Assembly: GCA_014338185.1 (NCBI GenBank)
Contig: QUBV01000003.1
Location: 1 to 64,000, forward strand
Direction: 5' to 3'
Source: Lysobacterales bacterium
Lineage (GTDB): Bacteria; Pseudomonadota; Gammaproteobacteria; Xanthomonadales; Rhodanobacteraceae
Length of the DNA: 64,000 bases
The position numbers were made by a program, and so were the translations under genes. Under the pieces are notes generated by a model, which saw only the letters and a list, made by a program, of their open reading frames with translations, made no database searches and had not been told where the DNA came from. Shown piece by piece: positions 35,042 to 43,911 of the stretch (positions within the stretch are counted from its first letter, which is position 1; the number at the start of each line of letters is the position of its first letter).

Positions 35042-35926
35042 ATGAATCCAGCCTTGCGCAAAGTCGTGTTTCCCGTCGCCGGCCTCGGCACCCGCTTCCT
35101 GCCGGCCACCAAGGTGGTGGCCAAGGAAATGCTGCCCGTGCTCGATCGGCCGCTGATCCAGTATGCGGTCGATGAGGCGGTCGATGCGGGCGCCGACACG
35201 CTCGTGTTCGTGACCAACCGCTACAAGCACGCGATCGCCGACTACTTCGACAAGGCCTACGAACTGGAAAGCAAGCTCGCCCAGTCGGGCAAGGCCGAGT
35301 TGCTGGCGATGGTGCAGGGCACCTTGCCGCGCCATGTGCGTTGCGTGTTCGTGACCCAGCCCGAGGCGCTCGGGCTCGGCCATGCGGTGCTGTGCGCCAA
35401 GCCCGTGGTCGGCGACGAGCCCTTTGGCGTGGTGCTGCCCGACGACCTGATCTGGAACGGCACCGGCGCCGGCGCGCTGCGCCAGATGGCGCAGTTGTCC
35501 GCGCGCGAGAACGGCGCGGGCGTGATCGCGGTGGAGGAAGTCGCACGCGAACAGACCGACAAGTACGGCATCGTCGATGCGACGCCGCTGTCCGAGCGCG
35601 CGGCCAAGATCAAGCTCGTGGTCGAGAAGCCCAAGCCCGCCGCGGCGCCGTCCAACCTCGCGATCGTGGGCCGCTACGTGTTGCCCGGGCGCATCTTCGA
35701 ACTGCTCGAGAACACCAAGCCGGGCGCGGGCGGCGAGATCCAGCTCACCGACGCGATCGAGGCGCTGCTCGGCGAGCGTTCGGTGCTGGCCTATCGCTTC
35801 GAAGGCACGCGCTTCGACTGCGGCAACAAGCTTGGCCTGGTCAAGGCCACCCTGGCGATGGCGCTGGCCGATCCGGCGCTGGCCGGCCCCACCCGCGAAT
35901 TCGTCACCGGGCTGGGCGCGGACTGA
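35042..35926 (+). CDS. galU: UTP-glucose-1-phosphate uridylyltransferase
   Basis: A 294-residue nucleotidyltransferase producing UDP-glucose for LPS core, capsule and trehalose. The N-terminal nucleotide motif is PVAGLGTRFLPATK with the following KEMLPVLDRPLIQY. Other motifs are GVVLPDDLIW, VEKPKP and GGEIQLTDAI. It follows the WbpM-like gene by 14 bp, so it is part of the same surface-polysaccharide unit. Confidence 0.97.
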   Translation: MNPALRKVVFPVAGLGTRFLPATKVVAKEMLPVLDRPLIQYAVDEAVDAGADTLVFVTNRYKHAIADYFDKAYELESKLAQSGKAELLAMVQGTLPRHVRCVFVTQPEALGLGHAVLCAKPVVGDEPFGVVLPDDLIWNGTGAGALRQMAQLSARENGAGVIAVEEVAREQTDKYGIVDATPLSERAAKIKLVVEKPKPAAAPSNLAIVGRYVLPGRIFELLENTKPGAGGEIQLTDAIEALLGERSVLAYRFEGTRFDCGNKLGLVKATLAMALADPALAGPTREFVTGLGAD

Positions 35927-35964
35927 GCCCGCGTGACCAGTCCGCGCCGCGTCGAGGACACGTG

Positions 35965-37131
35965 ATGGACCTGAGCTGGATCCTCAACCACCTGGGTGAA
36001 GAGCGCGAGCGCTACTTCGGCGCGGTGGCGCCGCCGCTCATGCAATCGTCGATCTTCGCGTTCCCGACCGTGGCGGCGATGCGCGAGGCGTTTGGCGACG
36101 AGTTCGCCGAGCACCTGTACACGCGCGGCAACAATCCCACGGTCGAGATCCTGCGGCGCAAGGTGGCGGCGCTGGAAGGCGCCGAGGATTGCCTCATGTT
36201 CGGCAGCGGCGCCGCTGCGATGGCCTCGGGGGTGATGGCCTGCGTCGCCGGCGGCGACCACGTGCTGTGCGTGGCCAAGCCCTACAGCTGGACGCGCGCG
36301 CTGCTGCGCGACCTGCTCGGCCGCTACGGCGTGCTCACGAGCTTCGTCGATGGCACCGACCCGGCCCATTTCGAGGCCGCGCTGGGCGAGCGCACGCGCA
36401 TGATCGTGCTCGAAAGCCCCAATTCGCTCACCTTCGAGCAGCAGGACCTGGCTGCCGTGGCGGCACTGGCGCGTGCGCGCGGCCTGCGCACGATCTGCGA
36501 CAACAGTTATGCGACCCCGCTCAACCAGTCGCCGCTCGCGCTGGGCATCGACCTGGTCGTGCACTCGGCCACCAAGTATCTCAACGGCCACAGCGACGTG
36601 GTGGCCGGCGCGCTGTGCGGCAGCCATGAGCTGCTGCGGCAGGTGTTTCGCGGGCCGTACATGACCCTCGGCGCCATCCTCGCGCCGCACGATGCCTGGC
36701 TCATGCTGCGCGGCCTGCGCACGCTGCCGATCCGCATGGAGCGCATCGCGCGCACCACGCGCGAGGTGCTCGCCTTCGTCGAGGCCCACCCGCGCGTGCG
36801 CCGGGTGTATTCACCGCACTCGGCCAGCCATCCGCAGTCCGCGCTCAGCCAGCGCCAGCTGCGTGGCGCCAGCGGCCTGCTCACGATCGAGCTCGACGTC
36901 ACCGGAGTCGCAGCGGTCGAGCGCTTCTGCGACGCCCTCACGCGCTTCCTCATGACGGTGTCGTGGGGCGGCTACGAGTCGCTGGCCTTCCCGCTGTGCG
37001 CGGTGTTCCCGCGCGACACCGCGCTGCATACCGCCACCGGTACCAACCTCGCGCTGGTACGGCTGTCGATCGGCCTGGAGGAGGCCGACGTGCTCATCGC
37101 CGATCTGGAGCAGGCGCTCGCGCGCCTGTGA
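35965..37131 (+). CDS. PLP-dependent trans-sulfuration-type enzyme
   Basis: A 388-residue member of the Cys/Met metabolism PLP family (cystathionine synthases and lyases, methionine lyases). It has YTRGNNPTVEILRRKVAALEG, the phosphate-binding GSGAAAMASG, and the PLP lysine region HSATKYLNGHSDVVAG. GAGGA at 35954-35958 is 6 bp before the ATG; the frame stays open far upstream inside galU, which is ignored. Reaction specificity (beta-lyase, gamma-lyase or gamma-synthase) cannot be decided. It lies 38 bp after galU; the metabolic link is unclear. Confidence 0.88.
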   Translation: MDLSWILNHLGEERERYFGAVAPPLMQSSIFAFPTVAAMREAFGDEFAEHLYTRGNNPTVEILRRKVAALEGAEDCLMFGSGAAAMASGVMACVAGGDHVLCVAKPYSWTRALLRDLLGRYGVLTSFVDGTDPAHFEAALGERTRMIVLESPNSLTFEQQDLAAVAALARARGLRTICDNSYATPLNQSPLALGIDLVVHSATKYLNGHSDVVAGALCGSHELLRQVFRGPYMTLGAILAPHDAWLMLRGLRTLPIRMERIARTTREVLAFVEAHPRVRRVYSPHSASHPQSALSQRQLRGASGLLTIELDVTGVAAVERFCDALTRFLMTVSWGGYESLAFPLCAVFPRDTALHTATGTNLALVRLSIGLEEADVLIADLEQALARL

Positions 37132-37133
37132 CC

Positions 37134-37559
37134 TCAGTACGGCAGCGTGCGAATGCGCCAGCCGATAGCGATCGCCGCGATCGCGAGCACCACGCACAAC
37201 ATCGCGCACACGCGCAGCCAGCGCACGATCGGCGCCACTGCCGCGCCACGCCGCACGCGCGTGTCGCGGATCACCCGTACCCCGGGCACCGGCCAGCGCG
37301 CGGCACGCAGGGCACGGCGTGATTGCCGCCATGCATGCACGGCGAGCACGAGCAACGAGGCACCCGCCAGCAGCGTGCTCATGCCGATCCACGCGCGCAG
37401 CTGGCGCGCCGCCACCGCAGGATCGGCCACCAGCGCCTGCGCGTAGAGCCAGCGCTGGGTGAAGGCGAGTGCGATCGCGGCGACCACGGCCGCGAGCACG
37501 AGCAGCAGCAGGGTGCGCCGACGATAGGCCGGATCGGCGCGCTGGATGTCGTCATTCAT
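37134..37559 (-). CDS. Small inner-membrane protein of unknown function
   Basis: A 141-residue protein with three hydrophobic stretches: about residues 14-36 (TLLLLVLAAVVAAIALAF), 60-78 (IGMSTLLAGASLLVLAVHAW) and 115-133 (VCAMLCVVLAIAAIAIGW). A basic cytoplasmic loop rich in Arg lies between the second and third. No family is recognised. GGGGAG 6 bp upstream of the ATG at 37559 supports this start over an upstream one. It converges on the PLP-enzyme gene, leaving just 2 bp between the stop codons, and is divergent from the lipoprotein gene. Confidence 0.7.
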   Translation of the reverse strand: MNDDIQRADPAYRRRTLLLLVLAAVVAAIALAFTQRWLYAQALVADPAVAARQLRAWIGMSTLLAGASLLVLAVHAWRQSRRALRAARWPVPGVRVIRDTRVRRGAAVAPIVRWLRVCAMLCVVLAIAAIAIGWRIRTLPY

Positions 37560-37665
37560 GCCGGACTCCCCATGGCAGTGCGCGCATGATAGGCGGCGCG
37601 ACGCGCGCGCGCGGCGCCGTTTGTCGTGCAATCGCTGCGCTCGTCGCCGCTGCTATGCTTGCGCG

Positions 37666-38568
37666 ATGAAGACCCTTGCATTGACGCTCGCGGCCCTGGT
37701 GCTGGCAGGCTGCCACGGCTTCGCATCGCGCCCGCGCGCACCCGCGGCCGAGCCGGTGCGCGGCAGCGCCGGCGTGTACGACAACCACGCACAGGTGTGG
37801 CAGGCGCGCACGCAGGCCACGCCGGTCGCGGTGCCGCACCTGCGCGTCACGCTCAGCGCGACCGCAAGCCCCGAATGGACGCTGTGGCGCGTGCAGCTCG
37901 ATGGCGCGCAGCCGATGCAGGCGCTGTGGGCGATGCACGAGGTCGCGGCCGAGGTGCCGTTGCTGGTGCCGTATCGCGCGCTGGTGGCCGACCCCGCGTC
38001 GGGATCGCAATTCGATCCTGCGCAGTGGGCCGCGCTCGATGCCTGTGCCTTGCGCGGCGGCGCTGCCGGCACCTGGACGGGGGATGCGGCGACCTGCACC
38101 GTGCTCGCGCCCGGCATCGGCCCGGGCATGGCCCTGTTGCCGCTCGCCCTCACGCGCGAGGGCGAATGGTTGCGGCTGCGCCTGTATGCCGACCAGGCCC
38201 GCGGCGCGGACGCGCGCGAGGACCTGCGCCGGGTGCAGCTGTTCAGCGGCTGGGCGGCGGTCAACGGTGGCGGCCCCAAGGCCGCCGCCGACAACCAGGA
38301 CTGGCACATGGACCGCGCGCTGCGCCTGGAGAACGAGGGCGGGCGCCATCGCCTGCGCTGGCGCGATGGCAGCGCGGCGCCGTGGTCGCTGCAGCTCGAA
38401 CGCATCGCCTACCAGGATGGCAACGTGCCCGTGCTCAAGCTGTCGGTGATCGAGGAAAGCAGCGGGCAGACGCTCGCCTACGCCTGGGCCAATCCCGAAG
38501 CCAGCCGCATCGGCATCAACCTCGGTTGGCTGCAGGTCGGGCTCGAGCGCGCGCAAGCGACGCCTTGA
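37666..38568 (+). CDS. Lipoprotein, possibly CpcT/CpeT-like
   Basis: A 300-residue lipoprotein: the lipobox LVLAGC gives Cys16. The mature protein begins with a segment containing GVYDNHAQVWQAR, then alternates beta-type strands. An internal region, FDPAQWAALDACALRGG followed by WTGDAATCTV, resembles the L-x-G-C / W-x-G-xx-xx-C pattern of CpcT/CpeT chromophore-lyase-like proteins. Those occur outside phycobilin organisms with unknown function. This is a weak pattern match. A TATGCT -10-like hexamer at 37654-37659 lies just upstream, so the leader would be very short. Confidence 0.75.
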   Translation: MKTLALTLAALVLAGCHGFASRPRAPAAEPVRGSAGVYDNHAQVWQARTQATPVAVPHLRVTLSATASPEWTLWRVQLDGAQPMQALWAMHEVAAEVPLLVPYRALVADPASGSQFDPAQWAALDACALRGGAAGTWTGDAATCTVLAPGIGPGMALLPLALTREGEWLRLRLYADQARGADAREDLRRVQLFSGWAAVNGGGPKAAADNQDWHMDRALRLENEGGRHRLRWRDGSAAPWSLQLERIAYQDGNVPVLKLSVIEESSGQTLAYAWANPEASRIGINLGWLQVGLERAQATP

Positions 38569-38584
38569 GGCCCGCCCACGCGCG

Positions 38585-39517
38585 TCAGGCTTGGCGCACG
38601 CGGTCGAGCCACACGCCCAGGCCCTGGGCGTTGAGCTCGATGTCGACATCGAGCCATGCGTCGACCTGCGCGGCATCGACGGTGCAGCCATGCAGGCGCG
38701 CCCGTTCCAGGTACAGACCCGCCAGTCCGGCCTTGATCGCGGCATGGCGGTCGGTGGCCTGGGCATGCCGCTGCGCGATCGCGACCATCGCATCGACCTG
38801 CAGGTGCAGCTCATCGCCGCGGCGACGTGGCTGCTCGACGCGGCCGAAGTGGGTGAGGTACAGCGCCGTGGGGGCGTGCGCGAGCACGCGCTCGATCGAA
38901 GCGTGCATCGCCTCCGGATCGAACTGCACGGGCGAGCTGGTGGGCAGGATGAAGGCACCGTCGGCGCTGTCGAATTCGCGGTAGGACAGGCCGAAGCAGT
39001 CGCCCGTGAACACCCCGCCGCTGCGCTCGTCGAGGATTGCGTTGTGGTGGCGGGCATGGCCGGGCGTGTCGATGCAGACGAGCGCGCGGCCGGCGAGTTC
39101 GACCACATGGCCATCGCGCGCCTCGACCACGCGTTCGACAGGAACCGGACGCAGACTGCCGTAGCTGCGCTGCATTTCCGCCTCGCCATACACCGCGGTG
39201 GCACCGGCAACCAGTTGGCCCGGGTCGATCATGTGACGCGCACCGCGTGGATGCACCACCAGGCGCGCATTGGGCAGGCGCGCCATGAGTTCGCCGGCGC
39301 CGCCGGCATGGTCGAGGTGGACGTGGGTGAGGATGAGCCAGTCCACCGCCGCCGGCGCCAGCCCGGCCGCAGCCAGTGCATGCATGAGGCGCGGTTGCGA
39401 ATGGTTGGTGCCGCAGTCGATGAAGGCGGCGCGGCCGCCCTCGACCACGAGATAGCTCGCATCGAAGCGCGGACGATGGAAGCCGGTGTCGATGCAGTGG
39501 ATGCCGTGTCCGGCCAT
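38585..39517 (-). CDS. Metallo-beta-lactamase-fold hydrolase
   Basis: A 310-residue MBL-fold protein with the dinuclear metal motif THVHLDHAGG near residue 62. Downstream ligands are TPGHARHHN and FTGDCFG, with YLTHFG near residue 220. The N-terminus is IDTGFHRPRFDASYLVV. The start at 39517 lies 7 bp after the thiolase stop codon, so it is the last gene of the beta-oxidation operon. Family members hydrolyse thioesters, lactones or other esters; an acyl-thioesterase-like role is suggested only by position. Confidence 0.88.
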   Translation of the reverse strand: MAGHGIHCIDTGFHRPRFDASYLVVEGGRAAFIDCGTNHSQPRLMHALAAAGLAPAAVDWLILTHVHLDHAGGAGELMARLPNARLVVHPRGARHMIDPGQLVAGATAVYGEAEMQRSYGSLRPVPVERVVEARDGHVVELAGRALVCIDTPGHARHHNAILDERSGGVFTGDCFGLSYREFDSADGAFILPTSSPVQFDPEAMHASIERVLAHAPTALYLTHFGRVEQPRRRGDELHLQVDAMVAIAQRHAQATDRHAAIKAGLAGLYLERARLHGCTVDAAQVDAWLDVDIELNAQGLGVWLDRVRQA

Positions 39518-39524
39518 GGCGCGC

Positions 39525-40721
39525 CTACAGCGCCTCGAAGATCCCGGCCGCGCCCATGCCGGTGCCGATGCACATCGTGACCATGCCGTACCTGTGCCCG
39601 CGCCGGCGCATGCCGTGCACCAGCGTCGCGGTGCGGACCGCGCCGGTCGCGCCGAGCGGATGGCCCAGCGCGATCGCGCCACCGAGCGGATTGACCTTGG
39701 CCGGGTCGAGGCCGAGGTCGTGGATCACCGCGAGCGACTGCGCGGCGAAGGCCTCGTTGAGTTCGATCCAGTCGAGCTGGTCCTTGCCGATGCCGCTGCC
39801 CGCGAGCGCCTTGGGAATCGCCGCGATCGGGCCGATGCCCATGATTTCGGGCGGTACGCCGGCGACCGCGAAGCCGACGAAGCGCGCCAGCGGGGTGAGC
39901 TGGTAGTCCTTGAGCGCCTGCTCGCTGGCCAGCAGCACCGCGCCCGCCCCGTCGGACATCTGCGAGGAGTTGCCCGCAGTGACACTGCCGCCAAGTCGAA
40001 ACACCGGCTTGAGCTTGGCCAGCAGCGCTGGGCTGGTGTCGTGGCGCGGACCTTCGTCCTGCACGATCTCGCGCGCGTCGTCGCGGACCGTGCGCGCGGC
40101 CAGGTCGGGATAGTGGTCGGCGAGCGTGAAGGGCACGATCTCGTCGTTGAACTCGCCAGCCGCGATCGCTGCCAGGGCCTTCTGGTGGCTGGCGTAGGCG
40201 AACTCGTCCTGGGCCTCGCGCCCGACCTGCCAGCGCTCGGCCACCTTCTCGGCGGTGATGCCCATGCCGTAGGCGATCGCGACATGCTCGTTGTCGAACG
40301 CGGCCGGGTTGAAGGCGATCTTGTGGCCCATCATCGGCACCATGCTCATCGATTCGGTGCCGCCCGCGAGCATGAGGTCGGCCTCGCCGAGCCGGATGCG
40401 GTCGGCGGCCATCGCAATCGCCTGCAGGCCCGAGGAACAGAACCGGTTGATGGTGACCGCGGGCAGGCTGTCGGGCAGGCCGGCCAGCAGCACGCCGATG
40501 CGCGCGACGTTCATGCCTTGCTCGGCCTCGGGCATCGCGCAACCGATGATCGCATCGCCGATGCGGGCCGGGTCCACACCCGGCGCCTGGGCCAGCGCCG
40601 CGCGCAGCACATGCGCGAGCAGGTCGTCGGGGCGGGTGTTGCGGAACACGCCGCGCGGCGCCTTGCCGACGGGCGTGCGCACGGTGGAAACGATGTAGGC
40701 GTCCTGGATTTGCTTGCTCAT
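39525..40721 (-). CDS. Acetyl-CoA C-acyltransferase (3-ketoacyl-CoA thiolase)
   Basis: A 398-residue thiolase that releases acetyl-CoA in beta-oxidation. Catalytic residues are Cys95 in NRFCSSGLQ, His354 in GHPLGATGA and Cys384 in CIGTGMG. It follows the FadN-type gene after 60 bp on the same strand; a 7-bp inverted repeat (40726-40732 with 40752-40758) sits in that gap. Together they form the fatty acid oxidation complex equivalent. It is closer to FadI/FadA thiolases than to short-chain biosynthetic ones, but chain-length preference is not readable. Confidence 0.95.
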   Translation of the reverse strand: MSKQIQDAYIVSTVRTPVGKAPRGVFRNTRPDDLLAHVLRAALAQAPGVDPARIGDAIIGCAMPEAEQGMNVARIGVLLAGLPDSLPAVTINRFCSSGLQAIAMAADRIRLGEADLMLAGGTESMSMVPMMGHKIAFNPAAFDNEHVAIAYGMGITAEKVAERWQVGREAQDEFAYASHQKALAAIAAGEFNDEIVPFTLADHYPDLAARTVRDDAREIVQDEGPRHDTSPALLAKLKPVFRLGGSVTAGNSSQMSDGAGAVLLASEQALKDYQLTPLARFVGFAVAGVPPEIMGIGPIAAIPKALAGSGIGKDQLDWIELNEAFAAQSLAVIHDLGLDPAKVNPLGGAIALGHPLGATGAVRTATLVHGMRRRGHRYGMVTMCIGTGMGAAGIFEAL

Positions 40722-40781
40722 GGGGATTCCCGGTGGCGCACTCCCGCGCGGCGGGAATGCTGGATGAGTGGGGGAGGCGGA

Positions 40782-43157
40782 CTAGTTGCGCAGCGGCTTG
40801 CCGGTGGCGAGCGTGTGCGCGATGCGCTCCTGGGTCTTGGGCATCTGCGCCAGTTCGAAGAAATGGCGTCGTTCCAGGTCGAGCAGCCACTGCTCGTCGA
40901 CCTGGCTGCCGCGCTCGATGCGGCCACCACACAGCACGTCGCCGATGCGCGTGGCGATCACATCGTCGTGGGCCGAGATGAAGCGGCCCTCGAGCATGTT
41001 GACCAGCATCATGCGCAGCGTGGCCAGGCCCACATCGCCGGCCACGCCGACCTGTTGTGCAGGTGGCGGCGGACGGTAGCCCGCATCGGCCATCGCCGCG
41101 GCCACGCGCTTGGCCACGTACAGCAGCTCGAAGCTGTTGAACACGACCACGTCGTCGGGGCGCAGCAGGCCCAGTTCCTTGGCTTCCAGCGCGCTGCCCG
41201 AGGTCTTGGCCTGCGCCACGGTCTCGAACATGCGCTTGATCTCGGGGAACACATCGCCGTCGTGGGCGCGTTGCGCGGCGCGCACCGCGATTTCCTTGAG
41301 GCCGCCGCCCGCGGGCAGCAGGCCCACGCCCGCCTCGACCAGGCCGATGTAGCTTTCCAGCGCCGCCACCGTGCGTGCGCAGTGCATCTGGAACTCGCAG
41401 CCGCCGCCGAGCGCGAGGCCGCGCACGGCCGCCACCACCGGCACCAGCGCGTACTTGATGCGCTGGCTGGTGAACTGGAAGTTGGCGATCATCGACTCCA
41501 GGCGCGCGATCTGCCCGCCCTGCACGAAGCCGAGCATGCCCTTGAGGTCGGCGCCGGCCGAGAACGCCTTGTCCGAAGCCTGCCAGACCACCACCGCCTT
41601 GAGCGCACGCTCGGCGTGGTCGAGCGCATGCTGGATGCCGTCGAGCACCGCATCGTTGACCGTGTTCATCTTGGTCTTGAACGAGAGGATGCCGACTCCG
41701 TCATCGCCGAGCGTCCACAGCCGCACGCCATCGTTCTCCCACAGCGTGGTACCGCTGGCCGGACGCTCGCCCAGCAGTGGATCGGGGAACAACTGCCGCG
41801 CATACACCGGGTGGTTCGAGCGTGGCTCATAGCGGGCGCCGGTCGGGGCCCACGAACCTTCGGCATGATGCACGCCGTCGACCGCAGCGACCCAGGCCGG
41901 CAGCGGCGCCTTGCTCATGGCCTTGCCCGCGGCGATGTCCTCGCTGATCCACTGCGCGACCTGGCGCCAGCCGGCCGCCTGCCAGGTCTCGAACGGGCCG
42001 AGCTTCCAGCCATAGCCCCAGCGGATCGCCAGGTCGACGTCGCGCGCGGTTTGTGCGATCGACTGCAGGTGGAACGCGCTGTAGTGGAACAGGTCGCGGA
42101 ACATCGCCCACAGGAACTGCGCCTGCGGGTCGGCCGACGCACGCAACCGCGCGAACTGCTCGGTCGGGTCCTTGATCGCAAGGATCGCGGCGACCTCGGC
42201 CGATGGCTGCGCGCCGCTGGCCACGTAGTCCTGGCGCGCGAGATCGAGCACGAGGATGTCCTTGCCCCGCTTGGTGTAGATGCCTGCACCACTCTTCTGG
42301 CCCAGCGCCCCCTTGTCCACCAGTGCGCCCAGCCATGCCGGAGTGGCGAAATGGGCATGCCAGGGATCGTCGGCGAGCGTATCGGCCATGGTCTTGATCA
42401 CGTGCGCCATCGTGTCCAGCCCGACTACGTCGGCGGTGCGGTAGGTGGCCGACTTGGGCCGGCCGATCGCGGGACCGGTGAGTGCATCGACGAGGTCGAA
42501 GGGGAGGCCGAACTGTGCGGTGTGGTGGATGGTGGCGAGGATCGAGAACACGCCGATGCGGTTGCCGATGAAGTTGGGCGTGTCCTTGGCATACACCACG
42601 CCCTTGCCCAGCGTGGTGGTGAGGAACGCTTCCAGGCCCGCGAGCACGGCCGGATCGGTCTGGCTGTCGGGCGTGAGCTCGACCAGGTGCATGTAGCGTG
42701 GCGGGTTGAAGAAATGGATGCCGGTGAAGCGCGGCCGCATCGCACTCGGCAGCGCGCTGGCCAAGGTATTGATGGGCAGGCCGGAAGTATTGCTTGCAAC
42801 TATTGCAGAATCAGATACATGCGGAGCAATCTTCTTGTAAAGATCGAGCTTCCAGTCGAGCCGCTCGGCGATCGCCTCGATGATGAGGTCGCAATCGTGC
42901 AGCGCGTCCAGGTGCTCGTCGTAGTTGGCCGCGCGGATCGTCGCCGCCACCGCCTTGCTGGCCAGCGGCGCCGGCGAGAGCTTGCCAAGGTTGGCCAGCG
43001 CCTTGTGCACGATGCCGCTCTTGTCGCCTTCCTTGGCCGGCAGGTCGAACAGCAAGGTGGCGACTCCGGCGTTGGCGAGATGGGCGGCGATCTGCGCGCC
43101 CATCACGCCGGCGCCGAGGACCGCGGCTTGGCGGATGCGAAGGGGCGGATGGTTCAT
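40782..43157 (-). CDS. FadN-type 3-hydroxyacyl-CoA dehydrogenase / enoyl-CoA hydratase
   Basis: A 791-residue multifunctional beta-oxidation enzyme with the dehydrogenase first and the hydratase last, the reverse of E. coli FadB. The NAD-binding start is AVLGAGVMGAQIAAHL, and the dehydrogenase active region is GIHFFNPPRYMHLVEL. The hydratase domain begins near residue 490 and has AFSAGADLKGM and RGLALGGGCEFQMHC. This order is that of FadN-like proteins. GGAG about 6 bp before the ATG at 43157 favours this start over one 8 codons upstream. Confidence 0.95.
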   Translation of the reverse strand: MNHPPLRIRQAAVLGAGVMGAQIAAHLANAGVATLLFDLPAKEGDKSGIVHKALANLGKLSPAPLASKAVAATIRAANYDEHLDALHDCDLIIEAIAERLDWKLDLYKKIAPHVSDSAIVASNTSGLPINTLASALPSAMRPRFTGIHFFNPPRYMHLVELTPDSQTDPAVLAGLEAFLTTTLGKGVVYAKDTPNFIGNRIGVFSILATIHHTAQFGLPFDLVDALTGPAIGRPKSATYRTADVVGLDTMAHVIKTMADTLADDPWHAHFATPAWLGALVDKGALGQKSGAGIYTKRGKDILVLDLARQDYVASGAQPSAEVAAILAIKDPTEQFARLRASADPQAQFLWAMFRDLFHYSAFHLQSIAQTARDVDLAIRWGYGWKLGPFETWQAAGWRQVAQWISEDIAAGKAMSKAPLPAWVAAVDGVHHAEGSWAPTGARYEPRSNHPVYARQLFPDPLLGERPASGTTLWENDGVRLWTLGDDGVGILSFKTKMNTVNDAVLDGIQHALDHAERALKAVVVWQASDKAFSAGADLKGMLGFVQGGQIARLESMIANFQFTSQRIKYALVPVVAAVRGLALGGGCEFQMHCARTVAALESYIGLVEAGVGLLPAGGGLKEIAVRAAQRAHDGDVFPEIKRMFETVAQAKTSGSALEAKELGLLRPDDVVVFNSFELLYVAKRVAAAMADAGYRPPPPAQQVGVAGDVGLATLRMMLVNMLEGRFISAHDDVIATRIGDVLCGGRIERGSQVDEQWLLDLERRHFFELAQMPKTQERIAHTLATGKPLRN

Positions 43158-43224
43158 GGCTGGCTCCGGTGTGGAATGCAAGGATGGATCGGGGGATGAG
43201 TGAAGCTGCGTGCGGCGCGCGCGC

Positions 43225-43842
43225 TCATGCGCGCAGGCCGGCAGCGGCGAAGGCGATGAGGTGGGTCACGGCCTGGCGGCGATGGGTCTCCTCGCTGGTG
43301 GTGCTGCGGCGTTTGACGATGCCGAAATCGGCCATCGCATAGGTCACCGCGCCGGCGATGATGTCGAGCCGCCAGTACAGCCGTTCCTTGTCCAGATGTG
43401 GCAACAAACGCATGAAAACACTGGCAAATTCACGCAGCACATGGCCATAGTTCTCGGACAGGAAGCGGCGCAGGCGCTCGTCGTGCTCGGCGTAGGCGCG
43501 CGCCAGCACGCGCACGAACGCGCCGCCGCCGTGGGCCTCCAGCGACTGTTCGAGGGCAGGGCGGATGAAGGCATCGAGCACGTCTTCGAGGCTGGCATTG
43601 CCACGCTCGGCGACGCGCGCCAGCGCGGCCAGGCGCTCGCGGTTGAGCTGGTCGAGGCGGCGCCGGAACACCTCTTCTATCAGCCCTTCCTTGGAGCCGA
43701 AGTGGTAGTGCACCGCGGCGAGGTTGACGCGCGCACCCGCCGTGACCTGGCGCAGCGAGGCGCCGGCGAATCCATGGCGCGCGAACAGGACTTCGGCCGC
43801 GCCGAGGATGCGCTCGCGGGTCGAGAAACCGGGTTGGGTCAT
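43225..43842 (-). CDS. TetR-family repressor, PsrA-like
   Basis: A 205-residue TetR protein. The DNA-binding part, ILGAAEVLFARHGFAGASLR, then VNLAAVHYHFGSKEGLIEEV, closely follows PsrA of Pseudomonas, a repressor of beta-oxidation genes released by long-chain fatty acids. It heads the operon with the FadN-type enzyme, thiolase and hydrolase. The promoter carries a palindrome of the PsrA type (CAAAC-N4-GTTTG). The frame is open to 43947, but that start would lie upstream of the operator and promoter, so the ATG at 43842 is used. Autoregulation is expected. Confidence 0.88.
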   Translation of the reverse strand: MTQPGFSTRERILGAAEVLFARHGFAGASLRQVTAGARVNLAAVHYHFGSKEGLIEEVFRRRLDQLNRERLAALARVAERGNASLEDVLDAFIRPALEQSLEAHGGGAFVRVLARAYAEHDERLRRFLSENYGHVLREFASVFMRLLPHLDKERLYWRLDIIAGAVTYAMADFGIVKRRSTTSEETHRRQAVTHLIAFAAAGLRA

Positions 43843-43865
43843 GGGGGCAAGGGCGTCGCCGCGGA

Positions 43866-43881
43866 TCAAACGATCGTTTGA
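43866..43881. promoter_or_regulatory. PsrA-type operator palindrome
   Basis: TCAAACGATCGTTTGA is a perfect 16-bp palindrome directly next to the -10 box of the tetR operon. It contains CAAAC-N4-GTTTG, the form described for PsrA sites. Repressor bound here would cover the transcription start. Confidence 0.8.
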
Positions 43882-43911
43882 ATGGTAGGCGCCGCTCGTG
43901 GTGGCGGTCAA
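43882..43911 (-). promoter_or_regulatory. Sigma70-type promoter of the beta-oxidation operon
   Basis: On the minus strand, TTGACC (43906-43911), an 18-bp spacer and TACCAT (43882-43887). The -35 box overlaps another TCAAACG half-site (43908-43914), identical to one arm of the palindrome. Confidence 0.7.

Noticed and set aside
39486..43199. 1237-residue open frame on the plus strand
   Set aside because: It lies opposite the thiolase and FadN-type genes, has shadow-type composition rich in Arg, His, Val and Ala and no recognisable domain; the minus-strand genes have full catalytic motifs.
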